The notes: a model not told the origin generated them from the letters alone. A stretch of DNA of 64,000 bases from Kalaharituber pfeilii (GCA_015179045.1 WHUZ01000050.1:124001-188000), one strand, 5' to 3'. Counted from the first letter of the stretch, positions 21,241-32,986 are shown. Program-made: numbers and translations.

Positions 21241-24232
21241 ACGTAACATCCATGTGCTTGTACAAATTTTCAAAGACACTCACCGCCGAGACGCCCTCCT
21301 CGTCCTCCCAATACGGATCCGCGCCCGCGCAGACCAGCAGCCGGTTCAGCTTCATCCTAGTTCCACATGGTCGTTGCGTGGGCCACGACTTGTTCAGCGC
21401 AATCAGTCCGGTCCCATGGACTTGCGCCTCTGCGCCCTGCCGCATCAGCCACTTGACTACGCCCAGGTGCAAGCCCTCGCACGCCAGCATCAGCGCGGTC
21501 AGGGGCCTCCCCGTGCACAGCTCGTCAGCGGCGAGATCCTGGCCCTGCGCACGCGCGTGCTCGCACAGGAGCTCCATGGCCTCGACGAGGCCCGCTTGTG
21601 CGGCCCACATGAGCGGCGTGAATGCGGGCTCGTCGCGCGCGCGCAGGTCTACGCCAGGCACCATCTGTAGCAGCATCTGCAGACATCGGAGGGACTGCGC
21701 GTGGGATATGCTGTGGTACCACTCCCTGCCCGTCCTCGGCCAGGCGATCCCGTTGGAACACAGCGCCGAGAGCGGCGTAACCCCACTCTTATTTGGTATA
21801 CCGGCCGTCTTCCGGGCGACTGGGTGAGCAAGCAGTACGTGTAGGGACCTCTCTGACGCCGTGATGGCCGCCCACATGAGCGGCGTGTTGCCATCCGCGT
21901 CCGCCACCGCTGGGTTCTCGCCAGGCAGGCCCAGGAGCATCTCGACAACCTCGTAATGGTCACGCCGGGCTGCGACACATAACGGTGTATCGCCGCGGCT
22001 GGTCTTGTCCGGGTCGATGCGGCCGTGGGCAGCATCCAGCAGCGCACGAGCTAGCACCGGTGGGCCCGCAACCGCCGCTTTGTATAAGGGCGTTTCTCCA
22101 GAGCCATCCTCGCAGTTGGGGTCCACGGCGCCTGCGGGGAGCTGGCTGAGAAGGTGTCTGATGATGCGGACGTGGCCGTCGAATTTCGAGAGCTTGCCTG
22201 CATCGCGGTTCCACCATGCGTACTTTAAAAGGCCGCCGGAGGCGGCGTGGCACAGCGCGCTCCCTCTGTCACAGGAGTCCGGAGAACCCTTCACGCCTGC
22301 CCTGGCGAACTCCAGCAGGGCGCAGAAGGCGTCGTAGTTGCCTTCGAAGGCCGCGTAGCGGAGCGCTGTCCAGTGGGTGGACGTGGAATCTCTGTTGTCA
22401 TACCACTTGGCGGTAGGGTCGAAGAACGCGCGCGGATGCGTCAGGAGCAGCTGCACTATATCCGCGCTCCGCACACGCGCGGCCTGCACCAGCGTGCGGC
22501 CGCGGCACGGATCGCCGGGACTGTGTTCGCCGGCCGCGGGCGCCGGCACCTCCGGGAGCTGGTCGAGCAGGAGCCGCGCGACGCCGACGTGGTCGCATTG
22601 GATCGCGTCCTGGAGCGGGCTCGGCCGATCCTTGTGGAGGTCGGGGCGCAGCTTCCAGATCTTCTCGCGGCGCAGCTCCGGCCTGGCGAGCAGGAACCGC
22701 ACCATGTCGACGTTGCCGCGCTCCGCCGCGTCGCACATGGGGGTCCGGTAGGGCGTCGGGCCGGCGTTCACGTCCACGCTGCCGCCGCCGGCGTGCTCCA
22801 GCAGCATCGCGGCCGCGCGCGGCGCCCCGACGGGCCACGCCGCGACCAGCGAGAGCGGATTACACGACTTGTTTCGGGCAGCCACCGCCTGCAGATGTGC
22901 GCCGCGACGATGCCCGGCGCCGCCGCAAGAAGCGTCTTGAGGCACCGCATGCGCCGCCGGGCCTCGCGCCTGCGCTGCGTCTCCCCCTTGCTCCAGCTCA
23001 TGCACGTCGCCGCGTAGAGCGCGCTGGCCAACGGCATCTGCTGTGGCCCGTCCCAGACCGCGCGCTCGACGTCCTCGCCAGGGCGCCACGCGTGGACGTG
23101 CTCCATGATCGCCCGGATCACGCCGCGGTGGCCGTTGCGGCACGCCAGCCAGAACGGCCTGCGGCCGCGCGGGTCGATCTGCGTCAGCCACGTGCGCGTC
23201 GTCTCGGCGCCCGCGTGCGCCAATAGGTAGCGAACGCTGTCCTGGTCACCCGTCTCCGCCGCCCTCGCTGTCCCAAGCATGCCAGGCGTCCCCACACCCC
23301 CACCCGAACGCCAGCGCAGTCCTGCCCTTCTTGTCCTCCGCGTTCACCATCTCGATCCCCCACTGCAAGCCCTCGCTCTGCGGCATGCCTTCCGCGCGGA
23401 CCTTCGCCCACCCAACCACCCACTTGGCGATCCCAAGCTGGCTCCGGCTTGCAGCAACATGCAGGACGGTCCGCCCCGCATCCGTCCTGGCAAATGGGTC
23501 CATTCCCGCCTCCTCCACCAGCGACCGTACGCCCGCGCCCCACCCCGCCCACGCCGCATAGTGCACCGGCGTCCATCCTTCGCTGTCGCACAGCGCCCAT
23601 CGCGACGTCCGCTGGCCTAACTCTTGCTGTGCCCGTCGGATCAAGCTTCTCAGCACCCTCAGATGTCTGCACGTGTCGCTGCCATTGTTGTCGTCACCTC
23701 CGTCATCATCTTTCTCTCCTTTCCCCGTCCCCTTCCATCCCAATGGTTCCGCTGCCCACCCGACTGCCCCCCTGTTTCTGGTTCCAAACCCTCTCGCAAC
23801 CGCAACCCTCCCATGGAGCTCTTCACTTAGTAGCATCCCTACAAGCTCCTCGTCTCCCCTCCATGCTGCCCATGCTAGTGGCGTGCGGCCCTCCCCGTCG
23901 AATACATTTATATCCATCCTCCCCAGTACCTTCCTCTCCCACTCACCCCGCATCCCCAACATCCCCATTCCCAACAACTCCCTCACAGAACCCAGCCCCA
24001 CTCGTCCTCCCGCCCGCCCCACCGCACACACCCACAGCAACAACGTCTCCAGCCCTTTGACAACCCTCAAATCGTCCAGCACCAGCACCAGCACCTCCTC
24101 CTCTTCTTGCTCAACAACTGGCTCCCCCGCATGCTTCGCAGCCTCCTCCAATCCCTTCCATACCGCCTCCGCCTCCTCCTCGCTCACGACCGTCCCAAAC
24201 CTCAATACTCTAAATGCATATCTCGCATGCAT
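21206..24232 (-). CDS. Ankyrin-repeat protein, frame breaks, 3' end replaced by LINE
   Basis: Start taken at ATG 24232 (MHARYAFRVLRFG). More than ten ankyrin repeats are visible, for example GRTPLAWAAWRGDEELVGML, GWTPVHYAAWAG, GETPLYKAAVAG, DTPLCVAARRDHYEVVEMLL and GNTPLMWAAITASERSLHVL. Ankyrin arrays mediate protein binding; no effector domain is seen. Conserved sequence moves between three frames: from the 24232 frame to a second near 23270-23310, and to the third near 22880. I found no introns that restore phase, so frameshifts (decay or sequencing error) are likely. The LINE inserted after KHMDVT, swapping the original last residues for a short LINE-encoded tail ending at 21206. The coding region is much more GC-rich than its surroundings. 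Confidence 0.7.
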
Positions 24233-24658
24233 GAACCTCTTCGCTGCGATCCTCAATTCGCACGAAACCTCTCGGCTCCTGTATAGTAAGTTAGACCGCG
24301 TGCGGATAGCCTCTCAACCAGCTGCTGGTTGCAGAAAAAAAAAAGATGCTGAGAGGGAATCAAAAGTATCTTCAAAGTGAATTAAAAACTGACAGTAATT
24401 CTTCTCGCTCCATTCCTAATGTAGACTTCGTTTCTGGTTTGGCGTTTTGTATTAGACCTCGGTATCTATGTACGCATGTTAACTTTTTCCCCTTTTATCC
24501 GTTGCATCTAGTTCTTACCTTTCTTGTAGTATATCCTCGAAGTGAGATTTTTGGAGAAAGAAAAAGAGTATCTCGCTGCGGCGGTGCTGTATATTCGTTC
24601 GAGGGCAGCAATCACCGGAACGTCTACTATTCAAGTACTTTATGAACAAAAGCTCTTT
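24233..24658. other. 5' flank of the ankyrin-repeat gene
   Basis: No gene is seen. A stretch of ten A residues near 24336 has no tail hairpin. The gene's promoter should lie here, but no element can be assigned. Confidence 0.35.
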
Positions 24659-24668
24659 TCTGTCCGAT

Positions 24669-24684
24669 CGGCACGCGAGAAATG

Positions 24685-24719
<35 letters not shown>
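24669..24719 (+). mobile_element. Ultra-short H-tail insertion (about 22 nt plus poly(A))
   Basis: TSD TCTGTCCGAT at 24659-24668 and 24720-24729. The insert is CGGCACGCGAGAAATGAAAT and about 30 A residues. Only the 3' arm of the hairpin was copied, making this the shortest non-poly(A) retroposon content in the window. Confidence 0.85.
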
Positions 24720-24723
<4 letters not shown>

Positions 24724-24729
24724 TCCGAT

Positions 24730-25373
24730 ACTTGTTCTGGAAACCCAAATTACGTATCGTCCGTGCGCTAGCATTGTAATTTAGTCAGATGTCCCCCACA
24801 CTAAGTAATCCTTGCCCTGTATGGAGTATGACTATGCATTGGGAATCGGAGCGTTACACCACCGCTTCGGTGGGCGTTCCGAGCAGACATGTAAGATTTC
24901 GGCTGCCGATCACCACCGGTAGCCTTCTATGCTTAATTCCGAACAAAATTTAGCCTTAAGTACTGCTATACCCGATGCCCAGACCGGACAACCAAAACTG
25001 TAGTCTTTTAGAATTCAAATTACATATAAAACTAGTTAGCTGAAGCAGACGATGGCCAAAAATCATGAGACTGACTTTTTTGTACGTTGCATGTGTTGTA
25101 GTGGGATTTTTGAAAGTGTTCTCTATATGTTGAATTCGTTGAAATTGTGTAATATCTGAGGAGATTAAGAACCCTGGAACACCAGTCTCCGAACATACCT
25201 TTCAATGGGCTTACTAAGTTCTCTACCCCCCTGGCGGGCATCCCTGCACAATGTGTTATATGATAGCCGACGCTAGGTTAAACCGGACTGAAAGGTGGGT
25301 CGTCCAGTATATAGCAAGGACTATATGGAAGGCGTAGATCAGCATGACTAGTCATCTGTAGCAGAGCCGCAAG
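24730..25373. other. Intergenic, no gene recognised
   Basis: Short shadow ORFs only. No tail, terminal repeat or RNA gene is recognised. Confidence 0.35.
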
Positions 25374-25386
25374 GTGGTCTTCCAGA

Positions 25387-25946
25387 TTTTTTTTTTTTTT
25401 TTTTTATATCAATACTCGCTTGCCGCCCTAAGGCCTATGGCGAGGGTTTTATTAAAAAACTCCAAAAAAGAACGAAAGAAGTACGCAACCTTAAATACAT
25501 GATGCCCGCGGTTTACATAGTGTTGCGGGGGAGCGGCCAGTCCTTCTCATCTCCTTCCTCATCTCCGTCCCCTATCCGCCTCGTACTGGCTCACTTTCAA
25601 CCATCTTCCTCCGAGTCGCACCTTGTCAATGTCCTGTTGGTCTTCCAGATAAACCACTATGGAGCTCGTCTTCTTCCCCTCTCCAACTAGTATGTCCTTC
25701 TTTCTCAACCAACGGATCCCAACCACCTTCTTCAGGTCCTTGTTGTCTGCAACCAGCCATCGTTGTACGTTCCCCAAATCCTTCCTCAATGCTACCCCAT
25801 GTACAACGATTCCAGTCTTGACGGAGGTCTTGGTGGTGGCACGGTGTCGCCGGAACGCTTCTTGCTGGGTCGGAAGCTTCCGTCTTGGCTTGGGTGGCGA
25901 CGGTGGTGGTGTGTTCGGTGATAATGGTGGTGGTGCCGATGAAGGC
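25387..25946 (-). mobile_element. ORF1-only retroposon, 5'-truncated copy
   Basis: TSD GTGGTCTTCCAGA at 25374-25386 and 25947-25959. It contains the C-terminal half of the ORF1-like protein, the 3'-UTR, the H-tail and poly(A). Confidence 0.9.
25559..25946 (-). CDS. Partial ORF1-like RRM protein
   Basis: An open frame into the truncation point, with a Pro-rich linker followed by KTGIVVHGVALRKDLGNVQR, GIRWLRKKDILVGEGKKTSS and VRLGGRWLKVSQYEADRGRR, then a stop. This is the intact C-terminal domain that carries a nonsense codon in the copy at 11510. It has no promoter or start of its own. Confidence 0.7.
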
Positions 25947-26058
25947 GTGGTCTTCCAGAAGTGACTCATGGATACTGTAGAGGAGGAAAGTGGACTAGAG
26001 GGAAGAAGGAGCAAATAGGTGGAATTGATCGAGGTCTATGCGGGACCTCTCCGGGCAG

Positions 26059-26140
26059 GCCAGTCTGGCCTGCCCCGATGCAGGGGTATCGACAGGGGAC
26101 TGTAGACTAGCCTGCCCGGTTGCAGAGGTATCTACAGGGG
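26059..26140. repeat. Tandem duplication of about 42 bp
   Basis: Two diverged units share CCTGCCC..TGCAG.GGTATC.ACAGGGG, starting near 26068 and 26110. There is no coding function. Confidence 0.5.
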
Positions 26141-27472
26141 GACAACACAGGTCTTCAAATCGCATGCCAGGCTTATTTTTTTTTTTTTTTTTTTATTTCA
26201 TTAATCGCATGCCGCCCTATGGGCTATGGCGATGTTTAACAGTACATTAAAAGTAAACATGAATCAAGTTAGCAATGAAAATGTCTTCACTCCTTCCCCG
26301 CCCATTCGGGTATCTCCACCAGGTTCTGATCCTTGTCTATTTTCCTTAGTCCTTCCGCTCCTCCCCATTTCTTTTCCCATGCGTCGCAATTTTGTATGTG
26401 TTCCCAGTTTTCCAGGGCCTTCCCGCACCATCGGCATTCGGGTGACTCGGCTTTCCCAATTCGGTGTCTCCATTCTTTTAGCCCCTTGTTCCCGAAGATC
26501 CCGGCCAGTGTTGAGAGAAACTTCCTTCGATTCACTAGCTGCGTTGGTCTGTAGTTTAACTCCGCTTGGTTCCTTTCGATGGCTCGTAGGGCTTTATACT
26601 CTTGTCTTATTCCCGCTTCTGTCACCGTTTCGTCTTCGTATTGTATGGCTGTTCCGATTTTTGCCGCCCAGTCTGCCTCCGTGTTCCCCTGGACCCCCTT
26701 GTGGCTTTTTACCCATATTATTGCGAGGTCTAGATCTCCCCTGGCCACCCGTTCTTCCCAACGTCTTCTTACCTCTTGGGAGGCGCCGTCTTGCTATCTT
26801 TCGTATTCTAGCTATGGCTGTCTGTGAGTCGGTAATTAGCAATACTTCGCCCTGTTGCTTTAGCGCTTCGCTTATTGCTATTAGCTCTCCGTCGTTCACC
26901 GTGCTCCTTCTTCCTAGCAAGATCGACGTCGACCCGTCCCGGTGGTACGTCCCGGCGCCTGTATTCTCTTCTATCCGGCTTCCATCCGTGTACACCCCTT
27001 TCCATCCTTCTTCGACTTCTTTCTCCAGTAGCTCTTCCCATTCCTCTCTGCTCGTGTCGCTCGGATGCGTGGGGTGTATGTATATCGGTAGTGGATCCCG
27101 GTGTCTCAAGTCTCCTCTCAAGTATCGTGTGTTCGGTTCTGTGGGGATCGGCTCCCCCGGAAATCTCAGTGCTCGTGCTCCCACTCTCTCCCCCTCTCCT
27201 TCGATGAACGTTCGTATCGTCTCCAGGTTGATGATCCCCTCCACAACCGTCCTTCTGATGCCCCATGGGGCCCCGGTGATGTCTCTCGCTACCACGTATT
27301 GCCATTTTTTCAATCTTCTCATCTTCGACTCAACGGGGGCTCCTTTTGCGTGCTTTAGCCATGCCCAACTTCCGTATGTCGCGATGTTCCTGGCAATGCT
27401 CGTGTATAGTTGTCTTCTTTTCTTGGGTGGGATCTGTGTGAGTCTCGATGCCGTGTTCCAAGCCGCTTTCCC

Positions 27473-27512
27473 TGCCCTGCCTTGGCGAACAGCTGCACGC
27501 GGGGTCATGTGA

Positions 27513-27539
<27 letters not shown>
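27473..27539 (+). mobile_element. Minimal M-tail insertion
   Basis: TSD AAGCCGCTTTCCC at 27460-27472 and 27540-27552. The 67-bp insert is CCTTGGCGAACAGCTG, GCGGGGTCATGTGA and poly(A). Confidence 0.9.
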
Positions 27540-27543
<4 letters not shown>

Positions 27544-28335
27544 CGCTTTCCCCAGCCGGAGTCTTTTTTCGAAGTGTTCGTTGTATTTTAACTCCCAGTC
27601 CACTGTCAGTCCCACCAACCTGTAACTCGGACCTTTCACCCCTACTATCAGCGTCTCCGATTTTTTTGGGTCGATCTCGAATCCCCCTTCTTTAGCGTCC
27701 GAGATAAGTTTCGCCCTGTGTGCCTTTATGTCCTTCCTTAGCTTTCTCATCGATTCGTTCGAGATCACGCTGTGGAAGTCGTCGACGTATGTCCTTGTGA
27801 ATTGTCGCTCCGATGTTTTCTTCACGAGGGGTGCCACCCCTACCAGGAATAGGACCGGGGATAGCGGGGAACCTTGCGGTACTCCGTCTACCATTTTCCC
27901 TTGACCTCTTGACTTCCCATCCCAGGCTATCGTGAAATCTGTCGGTTCCGTAAATCCTTGTACGAAGGTTGCTATGTTCGGGTCTTCTTTCTCGATGTGT
28001 CGGACCACTTCTTCACTCCGGACGTGGTTGAACGCGGCTTTTATATCATCTCCGACCAGTGCCGTCCATTGTCCTTTTTCTAGCCGATTGTCTACCTCCT
28101 TCAAGGTCTGTCTTTGCAAGTCCTCACTGCCCCTGTTAGGTCGACTTCCCAACTGTGCTTCGCAAAATAGTTTGTCCATTCGTTGAATCCTGTTGGCTAT
28201 TATCTTCTGCCCTAGCTTCGCGACCGTGTTGAGGAGTGTTATTGGTCTCCAGCTTCCCGGCTCGTCCCGGGGTCGATTTCTCTTGAGGATCATCGTCACG
28301 TTGAAGCCCCTGGCGAATTCGTAATCCCCGTTTAC

Positions 28336-29056
28336 TCCAATAGACTCTCCCCAGGCTTGACCCTTGTGTGGAACGGGAAGCTTTGCTAAATACAGAGCGA
28401 GCCGTGGCGTTGGACTTGTGGGGAGTCCAACGGTCCGAGAGGACGGATGCTTACGTCGGTGCCAGCGGTCGGAGTGGCTTCATCCGAAGTCGCGGGCTTA
28501 GCGAAGGTGCTTAAGGTGCAAACGATGTGACAAGCCTATGGCAGGGAGAGTATCGTACTCACTTGGGTGGTGCCCTGAGTTGGTTCAAGTGAAACGACTG
28601 CCCTAACCTGCAACCTTCGTACAGTTGTAGGGCCTGTGGACAGCGCGAGTGGGGCAATCCCACAGTATGAAAATCGCGCAGGGGGGCCAGAAATGGTCAT
28701 AAGGCCGTGCTAGCCTTACAGAGCCTAAAAAAAGCACAGTAAATACCAGTTGGCCTTTGGAAACTGGAAGACTCCCCCCTACATTGAAACCTAAAGCACA
28801 TAACGGACGAATGCCAGGTATGGAAAGGAAAACTCAAAGACGGAGCTAAAGGACTCAGACACCCAGACAAAGACACGAATCTGGCGGAAATTTTGGAATG
28901 GGCGACGGAGGAGTAGGGGAATCGGAGGGAGGGATTTCTTATTTACTGTCTTATTTCTCCTTATTTTCATATTCCTCACATGTAACTAAACATCGCCTTA
29001 GCCCATAGGGCGGCATGCGATTAATGAAATAAAAAAAAAAAAAAAAAAAGAAAAAA
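28336..29056 (+). mobile_element. Chimeric retroposon: structured non-coding head joined to LINE 3' end
   Basis: TSD TAATCCCCGTTTAC / TAGTCCCCGTTTAC at 28322-28335 and 29057-29070. The last part (28800-29056) encodes the final ORF2 codons (GLRHPDKDTNLAEILEW) plus the H-tail and poly(A). The first about 450 bp has no ORF and does not match any other sequence in the window. It is dense in short hairpins: TTGGACT..AGTCCAA near 28414, GTCC-GAGA-GGAC next to it, GAGTA-TCG-TACTC near 28550, GTGGG-GCAAT-CCCAC near 28650 and CCAGTT..AACTGG near 28750. It looks like a structured RNA fused to a LINE tail, as in SINEs. Confidence 0.75.
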
Positions 29057-29219
29057 TAGTCCCCGTTTACATAGTTGACCACCTCTTCTCTCAGGAGCTC
29101 CCACATTTTGGTCTTTCTGATGATCTTCAGAATTCCGTACTGGATTCCGTCAGGCCCTGGTGCCGACCTTGATCTAGTTTTGGTCAGTGCTTTTTCTATT
29201 TCTTTCATGCCAGGCTTAT

Positions 29220-30588
29220 GCATATGCGTGAGAGGCGACGTATGTAGACACTCCTACATATATTGGTTTTATAGACCGCATACATACACCTTGAGTCTAG
29301 TATGCAATCTGAAGACCTGTGCTGTCCCCTGTACTAGCTGAAAAAATCAGTATCCGGACAGGGGATAAATGCATATTATGCGATAAGCAGCATTTGGTCT
29401 AAACAAGCATATGTTAGTATGCTTGGCTATGGATATCTATGAGACTAGTCCAATTCGTGATAGATTGTCCAAATTTTAATATGTTAGAAGTATCTGGACA
29501 GCTGATATAATGAATTTGGGCCTATTATACAGCAGCAGAATGAACACAAGAACAAGGTAGTATATATAAGGACGGCAGGCAAAAAAGGTCAGGTAAAAAC
29601 TCAAGTATCATACTTAGTAAGATAATAATATTCTCATAGGTGCTGAAATAACCCCCCAGGAAAGAGTAGTTATTGGGGCCTACATTGAGATATTCGCATA
29701 CCAAATAGCCCAATATTGCTTTTATCAATAAAAATAATATCTACAACAATGAAGATGTTTTCACTATTATTGCAGTGCTCTTCTGTAGCCTGTTCCGGAG
29801 GCTTTTCTGGCAGCTTTTGTGGAGGCTGTTTTGGAGGCTGTTTGAGTAGCTGTTGACATGCTACGAGCAGCTGTTCGAGCAGCTGTTTAAGAGGGTCCCG
29901 AGGTCTATGGATCTGACTTTCTTCAACCTTGTAACGATGATGATATTCCCCTGAGGCCTCCCCTCTCTCCCCCTCATTATATACCCTTTCCTTTCCGGTG
30001 CCCTCTTCCCCTTCGAGTAGTCACCTCGCCCTCCGGCCTTCCCTCATCAGGGCACGTGAAATGACAAGATCCCCCACCACACCCAGACGGGTTTGCGACA
30101 ATCCAAAGGGAACAACAAATCAGTAACTGCCACATTGGGGCAGCACATGTAATGTTCGTATCCAACTGAACGACCATTGCGTGGCGATAGCAGTAACACA
30201 CGTCGCAAAGAAAGAAAAAAAAAATATATCTCTGTAGAAACTTCAGAACCTGTGGGTATTTGTTGGTAAAACGGTCCGGACTGTCCGACTCCCCAAAGCC
30301 AAGCAGAAAATAGGGTAGTACATACTGATACCGCAGAGCAGATAAAATTCATTGTGTCAGCTGTCCAGCCTAGCATGCGTTTGCAAATACGTTTAGGAGG
30401 TACTGCATAGGTCCGAGGCGATTCATAGGTATTCTTCCAAACTTCTCCGCCTTACGCCTCAACATGAAGTGGCAGCAAGCAAAAGGCAACTTTGCTAGCG
30501 AGCCTGTGTATATGTCGTCTCAAGTACAAACCAAAAGCACGATAAGGGAGTTAGGAAGTGGAATTCGAGGTAAGTATGCGGTCATACA
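29220..30588. other. No gene recognised; degenerate CTGTTT-type repeats
   Basis: Between about 29775 and 29890 short units of the type GGAGGCTGTTTT and GAGCAGCTGTT recur imperfectly. ORFs on the minus strand at 29977-30376 are short and unrecognised. Confidence 0.4.
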
Positions 30589-31273
30589 CAATGAATCCTA
30601 CAGGCCAGGCCAGGCCAGGCCAACCGGAGGCCTGGACTGGCCTGGACCGTGAAATTCTGGGCCTGGCCTGGCCTGAACAATCAGGCCGGTTCAGGCCATT
30701 CAGGCCAGTCCAGGCCGACCAGGCCATTTACGTAAATTCAAGCGATTTTGGAATTTAACCCAGGTGAATTAGATTTTAATAGTGCTGGATATTTCCACTA
30801 TCAGTAATTGACAGTTGCGCATCAGGTATCATCATCGAAGAATTGAGTCCAGTCTGTTGTATTATCTGGAAGGTCCATCATTTCTAAAATATTTCTTAGT
30901 ATATATACTTGAATACAAAGTGTGATACATACTTGACAAAAGTCGTAGACCGCTGCTGTTTAAAATTCTAGACATACGGGAGATTCTACTCATTTAAAAA
31001 CTCAAACAATCTGGTAAATACTGGCCTCAATTCAGCTGGATAGCTGTGGAGTGATTCGTTTAATTGGCCTGAACCGGCCTGAATGGCCTGAACCGGCCTG
31101 AATGGCCTGAACTGGCCTGAATGGCCTGAACCGGCCTGATTGGCCTGGACCGGCCTGATTGGCCTGGACTGGCCTGGTTGGCCTTATTCATGTGGATCAG
31201 GCCGGTCCAGGCCGGTCCAGGCCGGTCCAGGCGGTTTCAGTCCAATGCAGATCACGGCCTGTTGGATTCATTG
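30589..31273. mobile_element. MITE-A copy 2, complete hAT-like MITE
   Basis: Terminal inverted repeats CAATGAATCC / GGATTCATTG are flanked by a perfect 8-bp target duplication GTCATACA (30581-30588 and 31274-31281). Both flanks inside the ends are arrays of GGCCTG(A/G)A-type units, mutually inverted, around a unique AT-richer core of about 300 bp. The termini fit the hAT consensus (T/C)A(A/G)NG and the 8-bp TSD fits hAT. There is no coding capacity. It is in inverse orientation to copies 1 and 3. Confidence 0.88.
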
Positions 31274-31281
31274 GTCATACA

Positions 31282-32853
31282 TTACGGGTCTTCCTCAATA
31301 CCAGTTCGACCACGAATCCACGTCTCCGTGGAAACGGTTTGTCGTTTTCGTGACTAAGATACGCCAAAAGAGAGGAAGTGTACATTGAGTGAATTTCCAG
31401 GAAAAAAAACAACATAACCGAGTACCCTCCAGTGTACCTTCCACTTCCCAAGAATCGCTACCTGCCGCGACGTCAAGGGCGATGGCCCTCAAATGTATGA
31501 GAAGCACTATTTTTTGTTGCTATCCTCTGCTATGAAGGCAATACACAAACTTGCTGTGACAGTATTTGGAAGTGTACCAGCCAGCTTTCATTGCCGGTAG
31601 GTAGCCTTCCTGAAGAGTAGATGAATGGATGCTAGGATTTCTCGGGTCGCAGGGGCCGAAGTCCTGTCGTAGCAAGAGCTGAAGGGATGGCCGGCACCAA
31701 CGGCGGTGAACCGCCCCGATGATCTGACCGATCCTGGAGTGGATTCCGGCTGGTCCTTTAAAGGCTAGTTTACGCAAAGAGAGTCGAACGTTGGGCAGTT
31801 GGGAGTGTGTTGCAGGGGAAACAGGGTGCTCTATAAGGACTTCAGCTCGTAATTGCTTCATTACCCCTTGCTTGGCTAAAAGCGTACCTATTTTGTGTTG
31901 ATCTGGTTCTCCTAGAGTCCTGGTAATCACATGGTTTGTCAGCCCATGGCGGCAGTATTAGAAGAGCTGGGAGGCTCAGCTACCAATTCCAGTAATCGGT
32001 GCCCTTCCTCTCCCCCCTCTTGAGTCCTTATACCACGTCTTCCGATCAGGCCCTCTGACCCCAGGACGACTTCGGGCAGGTAGTTCCATTCACAGTACAG
32101 GGTGCAATCGCACATGCACCCTAGAAAGTAGAACTTACAACGTGGAGTGAATTGCACCTCCTTTATTCCCATTCCTTTCTCTTTTGTCCTTCAGTATGTG
32201 TCTTGTTTAGTTTGTCTCATCTTGAGCAAATAAAGATTGAGAAACAATTACTCAATTGACAATCGCTAGAGAATATATATGAGATAAACACGGGTAAGAG
32301 TAAAATCAATCGATTGTGTACAGTGACCAGATACTTGTAGCTACGCACAACGCTATCTTCTCGCTAGGCTAGAATGGAGTGTATGGGCTTGGCACAAGAT
32401 TAGGCAGGAATGTCCCTGTGGTGTGATTGCAGCCGTAGAAGTGCAAGTGGAGCCCTTCGAGACAGCTCGCTATCAGCTGGGGGTGCATCCGAACTAGCCC
32501 TTCACGTAATTTTTTAAGGACAAACCATCTCCCTGATCCTCCAGCCTATTGCCTCACACGGGTGATCCGTTTCTTCGTTCATAACGGCTATAGCCTCACT
32601 CTATGGTGGAGGAAGGCCGAGTTGTGGCACCTTGCACCGGCGGGTTGAACTTTATAGGAATATGTTTACTTAGATGTGATATTCTTGCGGAACTTTCTGG
32701 TATCTTTACGACGAACACGGACGTTGGTAGGTTCAACGTTCAAACCATTGCCGGAGTAACTTTTTTTTCTTTAGATATAATTATTTCCTGTCCTGGAAAA
32801 TTGTGCTAAATACTGTTCGGTCCGATTGGTACTCCATCCGCATTATAGCTGAT
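31282..32853. other. Intergenic with two adjacent unrecognised minus-strand ORFs
   Basis: ORFs at 31520-31930 (136 codons) and 31939-32172 (77 codons) lie end to end on the minus strand and may be remnants of one gene. The sequences (for example LRKLAFKGPAGIHSRIGQII) have no similarity I recognise. Evidence that they are genes is weak. Confidence 0.3.
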
Positions 32854-32986
32854 GAATTGTAGAGTTTTTTTTTTATATCATTAATCGCTTGCCGCCCTAT
32901 GGGCTATGGCGATGTTTTAAGTACATATGGTGAGTAAATAAATAGATGAAAGCTGAACAAAGGAAAAGATTTCTCCTCACTCCCGG

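Larger units (their letters stand above)
26177..29205 (-). mobile_element. 5'-truncated LINE with two nested insertions
   Basis: TSD CATGCCAGGCTTAT at 26163-26176 and 29206-29219. It begins inside the reverse transcriptase and runs through RNase H to the H-tail. Nested are an M-tail insertion (27473-27539) and a 721-bp element (28336-29056). It is a close relative of the complete LINE, belonging to a separate subfamily. Confidence 0.92.
26287..29205 (-). pseudogene. LINE ORF2 C-terminal two thirds (RT and RNase H)
   Basis: Reads SAPGPDGIQYGILKIIRKTK, then (after nested insert removal) GSWRPITLLNTVAKLGQKII, ALVGDDIKAAFNH, GVPQGSPLSPVLF, the catalytic TYVDDF, YTDGSR, ITDSQTAIARIRK, KSHKGVQGNTEADWAAK and CRWCGKALENWEHIQNC, ending WAGKE. 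One frameshift lies near 26797 between the RNase H halves. The 5' third, including the endonuclease, is absent. Confidence 0.85.
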
